Assembly: GCA_013397795.1 (NCBI GenBank)
Contig: VZTJ01003545.1
Location: 425,769 to 489,768 of the forward strand
From: Orthonyx spaldingii
Lineage: Eukaryota; Chordata; Aves; Passeriformes; Orthonychidae
Length of the DNA: 64,000 bases
Direction: 5' to 3'
This document shows, piece after piece, positions 1 to 12,890 of this stretch (its first letter is position 1; each line of letters opens with the position of its first letter). A program made the translations under genes and the position numbers. The notes under the pieces were generated by a model, which did no database searches, was not told where the DNA came from, and saw only the letters and a program-made list of their open reading frames with translations.

Positions 1-2864
1 AGAAATACGTTCTAGGAGTCTACATTTTATTTTTTTCTGACTATGACCTGATCTCAAATCAGATATGTCCTTACTGCGTCTGGTTAAATTAGCATCATAT
101 AATTCCGACCTGAAATCTTTAAAATATTATCCCTGAACTAAAGTAAATTATTTATAACATAACAAAGTACCTCTCACTGGGAAGAAGGTGTTACAGATGG
201 CATAGTCAGTTACTTCAGTAGCTTAGTACAGATTTTGTCATGTTTAACTGTGATTGTTTAATTGCTGAAGATCTAGATGGCATACATCAAAAAGGTCTTG
301 CAAACTCTGTTCATCAAAAACAGGAGTGTTGCAAAGCTTAGCCAGAAGGCAGAGTTTTATCTATATTTAAGAGATGGTTCTAGTCTTTCCTGCAAGAAGA
401 AATGAGGCCAAGTAGCCTGAAAAAAGTGAGGCTTATAGTAAGAAAACGCCCACCAACATTCATATTTGTACAGCAACTTTCAGTGTATTTGCTTAAAATA
501 CTAAATTAAAAAGTAAAACAAAACATAATTTTAGTTGCATGTAGTTACAGGAGTTTATTTTGAACTCTGGCCAGCTCTGTAATACCTAATATACCAAGTG
601 CAATATAAGAATAGCTAGACATGATAGCACAGTGCTGAGTATTTATTTTGGCATCAGAGTTTTTTCCTTGTGGGTAGTGTTGGGGAAGAGGTCACACAGT
701 TGTCAGTGGTCTCTCTTCCACAGCCACCAGGATTCTGCAGCATCACGTAGGAGCTGTGCCAGGACTAGTCAGGCAGGGCCCAGGTGGCAGCGCTCACCGC
801 CCCACACGCTGTGAACCCAGCCTCTGCAGGCTCCTAACGCAAGCACTCCGTGGCTGCCCATCTCAGCACCCAATCCCTCATGCTCCACACCCGATATTCT
901 AACCTGCTCTGGATCCCATCCACCAACCTCCAGCGCATTTTTTTCCTATCCATCTCAATGCACAGGCCCACAATGTCCTCCCTCTGATCTACTGTCACTT
1001 GACACACTGTTCTGTAACAGAAGCAGCACTGGCAACAAGGTGCTTTTACACTACTATATTCTGGGAGCATTTTTTAACCATTCCACAGGGAAATGTGATG
1101 TTGCGTCCCCATTAACAACGTTAGAATATTAGAACACAGTGTGAAGGATCAGTATTTTCACTGCATGAATAGCCTAGCCAATGATTTTCACGTTGAGGTA
1201 ACAGGAATACTTGCCTCCATTTTTTCCCACTGTTCGGAAACACCTCCAGAAGGTCCGAAGAAAAGACGCCCTGTTATGAGGGGTGGCTTGGACAAAGCTG
1301 AACTCACGGAACAAGATGTGTGTTCCTTGCCGCACGCTGTTAAAACTGCGGACATAAAGTCAAAACAAGAACGTTAGAAAGCTGAACCAACACGAATGTT
1401 CTGGGAACAACTAGAACAGTAGCAAGAAAACCACTGGCCATTACATTTTGTGAAACCAAATCTCCAAAGTTTATACCCATCTGTTCCCTAGAGAGAAGAC
1501 TATTTGCAAAAACCACACAGTGAAATTTAATTATAGGAATTAGAGGTTTGTGAAAGTAAAATTCGTTCTAAAGAATCCCAGCAAGGAGTGTCCAAGAGCC
1601 ACTTATTTGAAAACAATCCACTGGAAAATGGCTCGCCAAGAGTAACTGTTGTTTATCTGACCAGAAGATGCCCTTTCTTTTAGTACCATTTGAACTTCAC
1701 TGCTATTTTCATTACAGTTTTCTTTAAAGCCACAAAAAAATCCTCTTTATGAGAAGCCTCAAGATATCATTTCTAGGTTACTGAAACTTGACTATTGGAT
1801 GTATAAAATTTACTGCAGTTGTGATGAAAAGCTGATTGACACATCACTAAACAACAATTTGCATTTTGAAAAGAGTAGCTGGTCATTATGATGGATCATC
1901 ATTTCAACATCCACCTTTCTGTATTTTAGTATAAATTTCTAAAATATGAGTTGTAAGCACTTTAGGCTAACTTATTACAGCAAACATTTGTCTTACAAAG
2001 GTTTCTCTGAAGTGCAAGAAGTTCTCCTTTGGGCATGGTAAAGCTCAACATACAAGAACAAAAGAAATGCAAATACAAACATTATATACCAAAAGGTATA
2101 ATGACAGGGTTGCCTCAAAGATAGATTTTGTGCGTTTCGCTCGGCATCATGCAAGTGGGACAAAGCTTTGAAACACTCCGGAGAGATCATTAAAACATTC
2201 ACTTGGGACAGCAGCTTAACTCTCCCTCATAGGAGAGAATTAATGAAAAGATAGAAGTTTACTTTCATCACAGCAGATCCTCTCCATAGGTAGCATCTCC
2301 ACAACAGACAATATCCGGTGGTCAGTGTGAACCCTCTCAGTTTGCAATTTTAAATCACCTCTTTATATTTAAAGACTTTAAATCACTTTATCCTTCATAG
2401 TACATAAAAGGGTCTCACATTTGAAAGAGAATTATACCAGACAGAATTGAGCAAAATTTAAAAAGTCATGTAACAACAAGGAATCACAATTTCTCATTTT
2501 TAATGTCCTGGTTCTCAACACATGCAAGCAAACAGATTTTGTTGTCATGTGTTGAAAGGTAGTACAGAACACAGTTTCTAGCCCCCATACCCAGAAGGAA
2601 GTGTAACTCAAATAAAACAAGTACAATCACCTTATCATTAAGAAACACCCATGACACTGAAATCCTGGAATTAGAAATATTCTTTCTGTAAATATCATGG
2701 ATAAATACAGTATTTCATATTTATGAAACCTTATTCATGCAAAGTAAAGAGCAACCATTGTCTCAAGAGATTAAAGTAAATAAATAAATCATGTGCTGGA
2801 TCAAAATATGCCAAAATTACATGACTATCATTGCAAGTAAAGGGTATTCATTAAAAAGTGCTGT

Positions 2865-2960
2865 CGCTCACTGCCTTAGAGTGAACAAGTTCAGAGTAAG
2901 GTAAAGTAACTTGCAAGAAGTCCCACAAGATCCCTGCGACAAAGCTGGAAATGGAATTTC
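2865..2960 (+). repeat. MIR-like ancient SINE fragment
   Basis: The segment around 2899-2960 (gtaaagtaacttgcaagaag, then cccacaagatccctgcgac and aaagctggaaatggaatttcag) follows the order of the MIR core: a 'taagtaacttgcccaaggtcacac' block followed by 'gcagagctgggatttgaaccc'. It is diverged, as expected for an old amniote SINE. The boundaries are approximate and the call is from memory of the consensus, not an alignment. Confidence 0.45.
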
Positions 2961-5900
2961 AGATGTTCTCATCCCAAACCACAGCCTGTATGACTTCTTT
3001 CATTTCTGATCTGCATTGTTTTGCTGATGATTTGACAGACTGATGGAGAAAAGAAGGATACAGATGAAAAAGAAGAAACTTGGTGTAATAGAAGAAGGCA
3101 GGTTTCAGAAAGATAACACACTTAAGGGAGACATTTTGGAAGAGAAAGAAAATGAAGGCACAATGATACAATTAAATGCACCAAATTATGCTGCTCAGAA
3201 CATCTACAAAACATCCAAATTTTGGAAGCAGATCCTGGCACAATTCTAATGGAAAGGTCCAGACATGAAGCTAACACACTATTAACTCACATCAGACAGC
3301 CCTACTACATTACTCCTTATTTCTAATAAGCAAAAACTCTAGTCACTTGCATTTTCAGCATGGGATGGCTCTAAACCTACCAGGCAGAAGGGTATGAAAT
3401 AATTTGTTGCTTACTCGGTTAAAAGAGTGGGTGGGTATGCTGGAACATCAGCACACCTGGATGTGCTGACAGCCAAGTGCCGCCAGCTAGTTGACTAAAG
3501 GAGGATTTTGTTTAGCTATACAATGGAAGGATTTTTCCCCAAAAGCTGAAGATTGCAAGCCTGGGAGTCAGAATTTTATCCTAGTTAAGATGCTACATTT
3601 CAGACACCCTACTTTATAAATTCCTTTTTATAAGTAGTAAAAGTTCATCCCAGAGGAGCCAGCCCGCGATGGAGCTATCCAGCAAGCAGCCCAATAACAA
3701 ATCAACAGATCTATTCTCATGCAGGGTCAAGATCACTACAAGGGACAGGAAAACTACATATTTTGAATAAACTATGTATGTTGAAATTCCTTTATCATGG
3801 GCAGTACCAAAATAACTTGGCCACCTTTTCTTTAACAGCTGCCCAGAGGTGAAGTTACCATTAATGTGGTAATCTTACAGGTAAACATTTCTGGAAGAAA
3901 GAGAAATTATGACGACCCAAAGCTGTTACAGGTGTTCCAACAGCAGGTAGGATGTATGACCAACACCTTACCTATGATTTTTATATACACGTGAACAGAT
4001 GTCTTTTCCAATTCCTTTGGAATACAAAAATGAAACAAGCTGCACTCAGAGGAGTGGCTTAAGCAAGATATCAACAGTAACGGAACAAACTTAACCATTA
4101 AGCACAATCATTCTCAGCAAGTTTAACAGCTGCTGAGATTCTTTGCTTAGGGTTGCTCAGTCTTCCCTCAATCTGTCCTCCTCTCACTGAACAGCTCATA
4201 CTGTTAGCAAAGTTAAGTGGCCAGAGCTTTTCAGCACATTTGAAGAAGAAAGACTTAGGGAAAAAACCAGGGTACCTCAACAAGTTATTACTTTGTCCTC
4301 AATCATTTAGAAATGGGTTTGGGAACCCAGAAGCAGGGAAAATAATTTTTCACTTCTCTGGTTAACTTCTCTTTTTCCCCTTTTACGCATTTAAAGTGCA
4401 GCCATCTGCAAGAGATTCCTTCCAGAAGAAAGCTTTCAACAACTCTGCTAGTCTCCAAGCCTCTATTGCAAACCTCATGATTGCTTCAGTCCTCTACATT
4501 ACCAGTAAATAGAGCAGGCAAATTAGAAGAGCAACAACAGTTACTAATGATGTGATTTTATTTGTCTTGCTGAAACCAAGACTACAAATTGAATTGAATG
4601 TTCATTAGTTAACACCAGTTTACTGTGAGCACTCATATTTCACACAAGAATTGTTAGGCAACTGGATACTCTGTTAACAGAACAGCTTTTTTCATTCACT
4701 TGTTAGAAAATCCTGGAGAAAGACGAGAGAAGAACAAAGCAAGGTTCTCACTTGATAGGGACGTCTAAAGAAATTCTTACAGTAGGGGCTTCAGGATGCT
4801 TTCTGCTTCAGAGCAGCCAAATCTCAAAACAGCCTCCTCCACCACCACTGCTGAGAGGGCTGCATCTTGCAGCACACCCAGGCTATGCTTGTGGGATGGC
4901 ACATACACGTGAGAGGAAGAAAAAAGTTGTGGGAGGAGACTGTGATAAAACAGCCCCAGCTCTCGAAAATGGCTATGCTGGGAATTCAAGCACTCAGGTG
5001 CTGCTTCTCTGAACAGAGAAGCTTTCATAAGGCTTTGTCTTTTGTGTAATTACATTTCGGCAACCTGCCAGAGTTCAGAAACTTCCAAGCACTCTTTTCA
5101 AACCTTTGGACTTCTAAATAGATTGTAAAAGTCCCAGGATGCTATGGTAACATCTCAATTGAAACCCATTATAGCAGTTAGCCTCTGCTTGTTGAACTCA
5201 GGCAAAGCCAAATATGCACAATGCAGAGAGTACCAAGTCCTCGAGAAGGACAGAAGAGTTTGCCAGGACCCTGCTGTCCCCCTAGCAGGTGTCACCTTTG
5301 GTTACCATGCAAAGAGCTGAACGAGCTCACAGGACCCCTCCTCTATTAAATGGAAAACAAGGAACAATAACAATTTTTCCTTAACTTATAGCATTACTGC
5401 TTGCATTTTCTACCAAGAGCATGATGAAGAAAATTATTTTGAAGGCTTACGCTGCTTCTTCAGCATGAACAATTTACACACAGGCAAACACCCCTTTTCT
5501 TGACAGCTACACAAGTGTCTAAGTCATAAAAACAGAGTTGAGTGTCTTAAGCAAAACTAAAGTAGCCTCAAATGCAAAGTTGCTATTGGAGGCTATGTTT
5601 AGACTGACCGAAATGTCTGTAGAGAAAAACAGTGCTGAGGATTTGATGGCAACATTATGGACATCCCAGGATTTGTTTTTTCTTGAGACACGCTCGGGAC
5701 TAGTTCTAATCTAGTCCCATTGACTGAATGCTCATTTGCAGAAGGAACACATCTTCCAGTTTAGCTCCATCTGAAAGGAACCCAGAGCTCCAAGACTGCT
5801 TCATCATGTGAACTAAAGCACAGTAAGCAGGGATAATCAGGAGTATTAGGATTAGAGACTACGGTACAATGGGTAACAAAGAAATAGCTCTAACAATAGA

Positions 5901-8900
5901 AAATACTGAAATACAAAAGGCTTTAAAAAACAGGCCATTTCTGTTGTTACTCATCCACAAAAAAGCATCCCCAAATGACCAAGCACAGTCACCCCAAGGC
6001 TATGCTCTGAAATAGCAAAGTGAGGTTTACCTTGCCTAGAAGGAACCCTGAGAGGGAACACTTAACACTAGGCATAAGTGGGTAAAAAAACCCACCACTG
6101 TTGTATTGATTAAATTACTGCTGTATTAATGTAGTTTAAGATCATTCTATTCTTCACCTTTTGGTTTAAGTGTATTACAATATTTGCAATATTCAGATGA
6201 ATCACTGGACCGTTTCTTTAGCTATCCCCTTTGGAAGGTAGTGTAGGACCATTACCATTCCTCAATTCAAAGCCATTGTATCAAGTGCTTTTTAAAATTC
6301 CACAGATCTTAGAACTTGGGACACTGAGGTCAGCCTCAAGGAAACCACCATCTTCCTCTAATGAAATTAGCAGTGCTTTTTAGGCATTTCCTCAGAAATG
6401 TGTTAAGACAAAACAGATGCTAAAAGTTATTCCTGATGACTGGCTTTAAGGGAAAATAGTTGGTTTTTTTAACAACCAGGCAGATAGGAAATCATTAACA
6501 CTACAAAATTTTGGCAAGACTGCGTGATATAACACTGCAAACACAGAGACTGGATTTTTTGAGATCCTTTCTGTCTCACCCACTCAAGTTTACTTCAGCT
6601 GAAGGGTGTGGAAAGAGGTGAAGGAGTGACACAAATTTTAACTATGGGGTTTTAGACTTCTTGATATAGGCTAGCAATCTCTGTATTCATGACAGACAAT
6701 ACAGGTGGTACAGAGATTATCCCATGTACTGGGATGAAGGAAATGAACCACACCACCTGTGACACAGCTCAGAGCAGGCAGTGAACAAGCTTTCTTATGT
6801 TGCTTTGTAGCAAATCAAACCCTCTGAGACCAGTTTACAGATTCTGAAGAAGGAAAGGATTAAAGGAGTTGCTGTGCTTGCTTGTGATTACCCAGAAAGC
6901 CTTTATCTTTTTTAGAGTCTCCCTCCTTAATTTTTCATATGCTAGGTCAGTAATTTAACACCTCAAGGCTTCCAAATCACAAGCTAAAATGACCATGTTG
7001 AATTATTAGCCCAGGATTTAAAAAAAAATAAAAATAAATAAATGAAAAGGCAAATGGGAAGGGGGGGTGGAATGTGGGAATCTCTAAAAACAGAGGCCTT
7101 TTGATCAGAGCAGCATCCTGCAGTTTGCTGTAACTCAAGCTGACCATTCTTACATAGCAGGAATTAAGGACTCCCCCTGCCAGGCAGGGCCCTATTAAAA
7201 CACAATAGCTGTTTGAAAAGGGTAAGCAAGCTGATATGGATATAATAGGCCACATATTGGGGCCCCTTTCTACTGTGAAATAAAGCTTCTTCTTAGAATT
7301 ATGAGCTGGGAAGCCTAGTATTCAGGAAGATGGGAAAGGGCACACAATGAAAGACCGTAAATAGCCCTGCAGAAGCCCTCCAAGGTGCTTAAGGGAAAAG
7401 TAAAGAAGCCTTCACAGATAAGCATCAATCACCCATGACCAGCTCTTTCAGTCTGATCAGGTGCAATTCCAGACTATGTGGTGTTTCAGTGAGTCTGGAG
7501 AGTTCTTGCTGGTATAAACAGATTTAGTTTTTACAGTAGGAAATTGTGTAAGTTGCACACCACAGGAACAGCTGCATGAACACCATTATGCATGAACTAG
7601 CTTTTATGGAGATCACTGCAAGTTGCTACCTAGCTTCCATCAAAAAACCCTGCCTTTTTCTGCCCAAACCTAAACTAAATACATAAATAATAAACCAATC
7701 CAGAATTATAACTACACGAGGAAAACTGATAACTCTCCAGCTAATCCATTTAGCATTTGTTCAAACTGGTCCAACTTGACATTTTGGGGCAAGAAGAAAA
7801 ATTCCTTACTGAACTGCTCTATAACCCTCTATATTCTGAAGGTATGGGAGATTCAAGTTCTTTGTTAGCTTCATTATCATACAGCCATTCTTTGGCTTCC
7901 TTTATTAACCAACAAGTATTTCTGTCCTCCCTGTCATGCTGTGGAATTCATTCACTAGCTTCAAGATGCTACAGAAACCATACAGTGAACTTGTGGCAAG
8001 GGGGAGAAGATGGCACAAAGATGAAAAACACTATTAAAAACACAAGCCACACAAGGTAACATTCTGATTTCCTCTTGTCTAACAGTTCTGAAAGTAGCTA
8101 TGGAATTGACATCGGCTGGAGATGGATTTTGATACCAAAGCATAAATGACCCACCAAAGGAGGAGTATGGATTTGAAAATTATTGAGGAAGTACACCCAT
8201 CTTGAACTCCTGAGACCAAAGTATAATGCCAAGTACAGGCAAATTGACTTCTCAGAAAGTCGAGGCCAAAGTATAAGTACAAGTAAGGGCCTGCTTGCTC
8301 CATTCTGCATGAAGTCTCCTGTAACTCCTGTTGTAAGACAGTACCATGTTTTATAGATTAGACTTTTAGTTATTTTAAAAGGTAGCAGCACAATCATGTT
8401 CTGACTGTGATGATCCACAAAATACTGAAATATAACTGAATACCTGTTCCAAAGAGATTCAACACTGGTGCCATGCAAACAGATTCCGTATTTGCTCATT
8501 TCAGTCTTGGTTTGACTGGAGAATTTCAGAAGAAAAAATTTACAACTAGCATTCTCTCACCTATTCAGTTGCCTTGGCAAGAACTATAGCACATCCAAGA
8601 CTGAGCAGCTTCCAGTATTTTCATCATGGCAACAAATGAACCTTGCCAAAATTCCTTAATATAGATGAAGTTACATCATTTGACATTAATGCTAACTCTG
8701 CTTTTAGAGATTGCTTAGCTAAACCACTTTGTGCTCACTACAACTGCTTGGCTACAGAGTTGACCAGCTACAGTTTGTTTAATTTGCTTGAAGATACAGA
8801 ATAACATTAATTTTGCAGGACATGTGGTTACTGCAAGTCTCTAAAGCTAATGTATTCTGGGATCTGTATGGTTTCAACACAGCACTGCACAGAAGATCTC

Positions 8901-10404
8901 AGGTTTTCTGAAGACTTGCAGATTTCTAGAAGCTAGACTTTTGTTGCTATTGTTTAGTTTTGTTTTTAAAGAAAAGGAAGATAAACCACATTTTAAAAAC
9001 ACATTTTTCAGGCTTGCAAGACTTTTAGTGTTTGGTAATTATGGAGATGCAGACATACTTAAGGGATTTTATCCTGTAAAGGATAAGGAATCCTATTATG
9101 GGATCTTATCAGATCTCATTGCTGCAAGCATTTGCTGACTTTTAAAGTTTGGCATATCTAATTTAGGAAAAATTTTACATTTGTTGGTCTTGTCCACAAG
9201 GGAGCACATACATTCTTAGCAAAGCAATTAGAAATATTCCTCTAGGTTTTCTATGACGCCTCAACATTTTGCAGCCTAAGAATAAACACAAAAGTCCTTC
9301 CAACAACACAAAACTGGGAAAAAAACCCAAACCAACAAGAACAAAAAAATAACTCCAACTTCAATTCTGATCCATCTTTCCTTAAAGATCTTTCTGGGAA
9401 AAAATAAAGTGTTCCTCAAACTTACACTACTCGATTCCAATTTAATAGAAAGTCTTATAGGTTTGGACAGACAGAAGCCAGGAACTCTAAAAACTGATCT
9501 CCTATGTACATAAAGTAGCCTAGACCCATGCCAAAGTGCTTCATTAAAACAAGAACTAAACCATGTGAGTTAGTAATACAGGGACAGGTACTGCTATTCC
9601 TAAAGTTATCATGTATCCAACAGTGGTACCCTTATGGCTTGAGATATCAAAAGCTTTATTGGCGGAAATAGTACGTTAAAAAGAAAATATTACTAACAGA
9701 AAATTATAAAACTATGCCTTTAATTCTTAAGAATAATTTTAAAAACCCCACACATAATATGGGAAAAAACACCAATGTGTACCAAACTTCCTGCACTGTT
9801 ATGTTTTTCCAAAGCTGCTATTCTCATGTGCATTTCCACTGAATGCCAGTTGGCAATTTCACATTACTAAAACAGTTTTCTTCAAAACACTTAGAGAAAC
9901 TGCAGGAAATCCAATCTTTGCAGCATGTGACCAAGCATGAAGTGAGATTACTGCTTTATATACACATTGCAGATTGCATGCAAAAGACTGTAAGTAGTCC
10001 CACTACATCTGTGGTGGATATATCACCATTTATCTTTCTCATCTTTTCCTATATATTCCAACAATGACTCAACAAGCACAACTGAGCAATTTTCCAGAAT
10101 GATGGACAAAGGTGCTTGTCAAACAGTTATATCAGCATTGAATATCTAATTTGCATCACAGCAAACTCTACTACAGACTTTTCCTCAGTGGAAGATGGAC
10201 AATATAAAATTTCCAGAGTCCCCCAATACTGACTTGAGGGCCCTTTCACTTCTGCAAGAATACAAACAAAACCACAGCAGAGATACACGATAAGAAATGC
10301 AAGAACAGGGCAGGAACTAGCCAATACCACAGATATTTAAAAAATAGCTGACTGATGGAGAAAGTAAAACTAAACAGAAGACTCTGTGGCATCCCAAAAA
10401 GGGT

Positions 10405-10525
10405 GTAATGCACATTGCCAGCTCATGTCCAGCCTCTCATCTACCAGCACCCCCAAGGCCTTCTTGGCAGGGATGCTCTTGCTCGGTTCATCCCCCAGCT
10501 TGTCTAAGTTCATACATTTGAAGTC
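10405..10525 (-). repeat. CR1 LINE fragment (internal 3' region)
   Basis: The plus strand reads like the reverse complement of avian CR1: 'gccagctcatgtccagcctc', then 'tctaccagcacccccaaggcc', then 'ggttcatcccccagcttgtc'. These three blocks appear in CR1 in this order, upstream of the 3' end, so the element lies on the minus strand. Both ends are truncated. The edges are approximate. Confidence 0.8.
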
Positions 10526-12774
10526 ACAAAAGTCTGATTTTAACTCCCAGCTGGGATCATATACTTCTACAAATTTGTACTAGTAATATCAGCAACTATG
10601 ATGAAAAGCAATTAAAAAAATGGAAGCATAAACAAGAGTTGAAAACTAAAGCTAGAGAGAAGATAGTACATTCAACTCTACCCCAGAGAAAAAGCACCAA
10701 CATAGTTAACTCAGATATATATGGTCATGATACTTGCACCATTTGCCACATTCCTGGACTTCGGCTTTTGGGCAATTTCAAACTTTTCTTTCCAGTTTTA
10801 TTAGCTATCCACACTGCCTGTATTCAGTTGGCTTTAACCTAAAGGAAGCTCAATTTCATGGCAGATGTGTTGCATTTCAACCTTCAAGGCTGTAAGAACA
10901 AATAAAATATACCCAACTACATAAGGTCTCCATAAAGTAGTCAGCCAACTCCTGCTGCAACTATTCAGACAAAGACTACAAATAAATATGCAATTTCCAT
11001 GATGTAAAAGAAGAGGAAAGAAGTGGGCAGAGACTGCACTGCTACACCAGTGAATATATACCAGGAGCATCACAGTCTGATCACACTGCTGTTGTGACTG
11101 TCTCTCTTCAAAGAGCAAGAGCACAGTGTAGGTCAAGTCAGTGTGTAAGTGCAGAGTTATCATGGGCAACTACCCTGTGCTGACAAGGTGCTGATATCAA
11201 GTGCTAACATTCATATGCTGTGGAAAATCCTGCAGATTCTTCTGTCACCAAAGCAGTATGAGACGTTTCCTAGGTGGGGTATATTACCACATACAGCATC
11301 ACTAGTAAATGCTGTCTTTTAAGGTCAATTCTGTTACTGCTTTACTATAAGTCTTCCAAGATAATCCTGCTTACCAAAAATATTCTTTACCTTTTTATCC
11401 CCCCTGTATTTCTTTGCCAGGGTCTGGACACATGTGAGTATCCACTCACCTGTAAGATTCTCAAGAATGTGGTAAGAAAATACTACATTTTCTAATATAT
11501 TGGCAACACATACAAACTACAGTGGGAATAAGTGTGTTATTGAAATTAATATATGCATTTTTTCCAGCTGTTTACTCAACAGCAGTTATCCCAATCAGAA
11601 TATTTGTCAGGTTAGGACTTGTTGCAATGTTGTTTACAAAGAAACAACTCTGGGAAAATCAGGAGTTCATAGATCCTGGCTGTCATATCAGAATCCCAAT
11701 GCTGTTTCTGCCATAAAGCAAATCTATAATAAGAACATTGGGTGACAGATCTCCAGGTTCCAGACAAAATTCACATAATTTAAATCATAAACAGTTATCC
11801 ACAACCTCCACATCTTCCATAGCTCTCACGTAAAACACATACCCCATGCACAGTGGACAGGAGGTACTGAAATCCCATTTCTGAGGTGGGCTGGAGAAAT
11901 TCAATTATGAGAAAGAAAGTTTGCGCTTCTGACAATGCTTCTCTGGAAAGGTGAGACTGGAAGGCAACAAAGGGACTAACAGAAAGGCTTTGTGTCCATT
12001 AGCAACAGTCTTAGTGGAGAAATACGCAATTACTGTAGGTTTCCCAGAAAGATTTATCAACAAATTCAGTCCTGCAAATTCATGTACTCTGTGAAGAGAC
12101 ACTTTCAAAATGTTTCTTTCACAGCAACTTATTCACATTAGCTGCAAAATCTCCTCAGAGCTTCTGGCACAAATGCTGTGTCTGAGTTCATATATTCATT
12201 CCCTTTCCACTGATAACTGAAGAGCAAAGGAGAGGCAGACAGCAGTCTTATGCAGTGCCCCAGGGATCAAGGAATCCCAAGTAAAAGCCTGTCAGGAACC
12301 ATCAAGCACATTATCCCAGCTGAGATTTTCAGCCCAAAGGGCTGCTCCACAGCTAGGTCATTCACAGCAGCAGCTTGATACCAATCACATGGCTCAGTGC
12401 AGTCTTGCATTGACTGGGATAATTTTATATTTTTCTCTCCAGAGCAGACGACATGTAGGAATCCTGAAGAGTATTTGAAGAATACATGAAATGTTATGGG
12501 GGCTTTTGCAATTCGTAAGAAGATTATATCAGAGAGAATATCAATATTTTAGGTAATATCCTAAAAGTATTAATACCTCACAGATACTACTGGTTTGTCC
12601 AAAACACAAAGAACCAACACTAAAACAACCCACACCCCAAGGCCCCTTCCCCAAACAATTGTACTGAGAAATTGTAATGAATGGCTCCATCTCTCAGAAA
12701 GGGAATCTGGCACAACTTGTCAAAGCCCTAAGGACCTTCTCACTACTGTTTTTGCTGTTTGTACTGTAATTATA

Positions 12775-12890
12775 CAAAGCACAGAGTCGACATTCTACAA
12801 TGCTAGGTGCTGTAAAGTACATGCAGTACAATATCATTTCTGTCTTGAAGAGCTTACACTATCCTTGCAAACAAGACAAAACAAGTTACT
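12775..12890 (+). repeat. MIR/CORE-SINE-like fossil
   Basis: Contains 'aatgctaggtgctgtaaagt' followed about 45 bases later by 'cttgaagagcttacactat' and then 'aacaagacaaaaca'. This order (ctaggtgctgtacaaa, tccctgccccaaagagcttac, aagacaaga) is typical of ancient amniote MIR/CORE-type repeats. It is diverged and partial, and the assignment to a specific family is uncertain. Confidence 0.5.

Noticed and set aside
5697..5720. gggactag/ctagtccc short hairpin
   Set aside because: An 8-bp stem is common by chance in 64 kb and has no supporting context.
8213..8290. Imperfect repetition of ccaaagtataa...aagtaca
   Set aside because: The two copies diverge after about 12 bases, too little to call a duplication.
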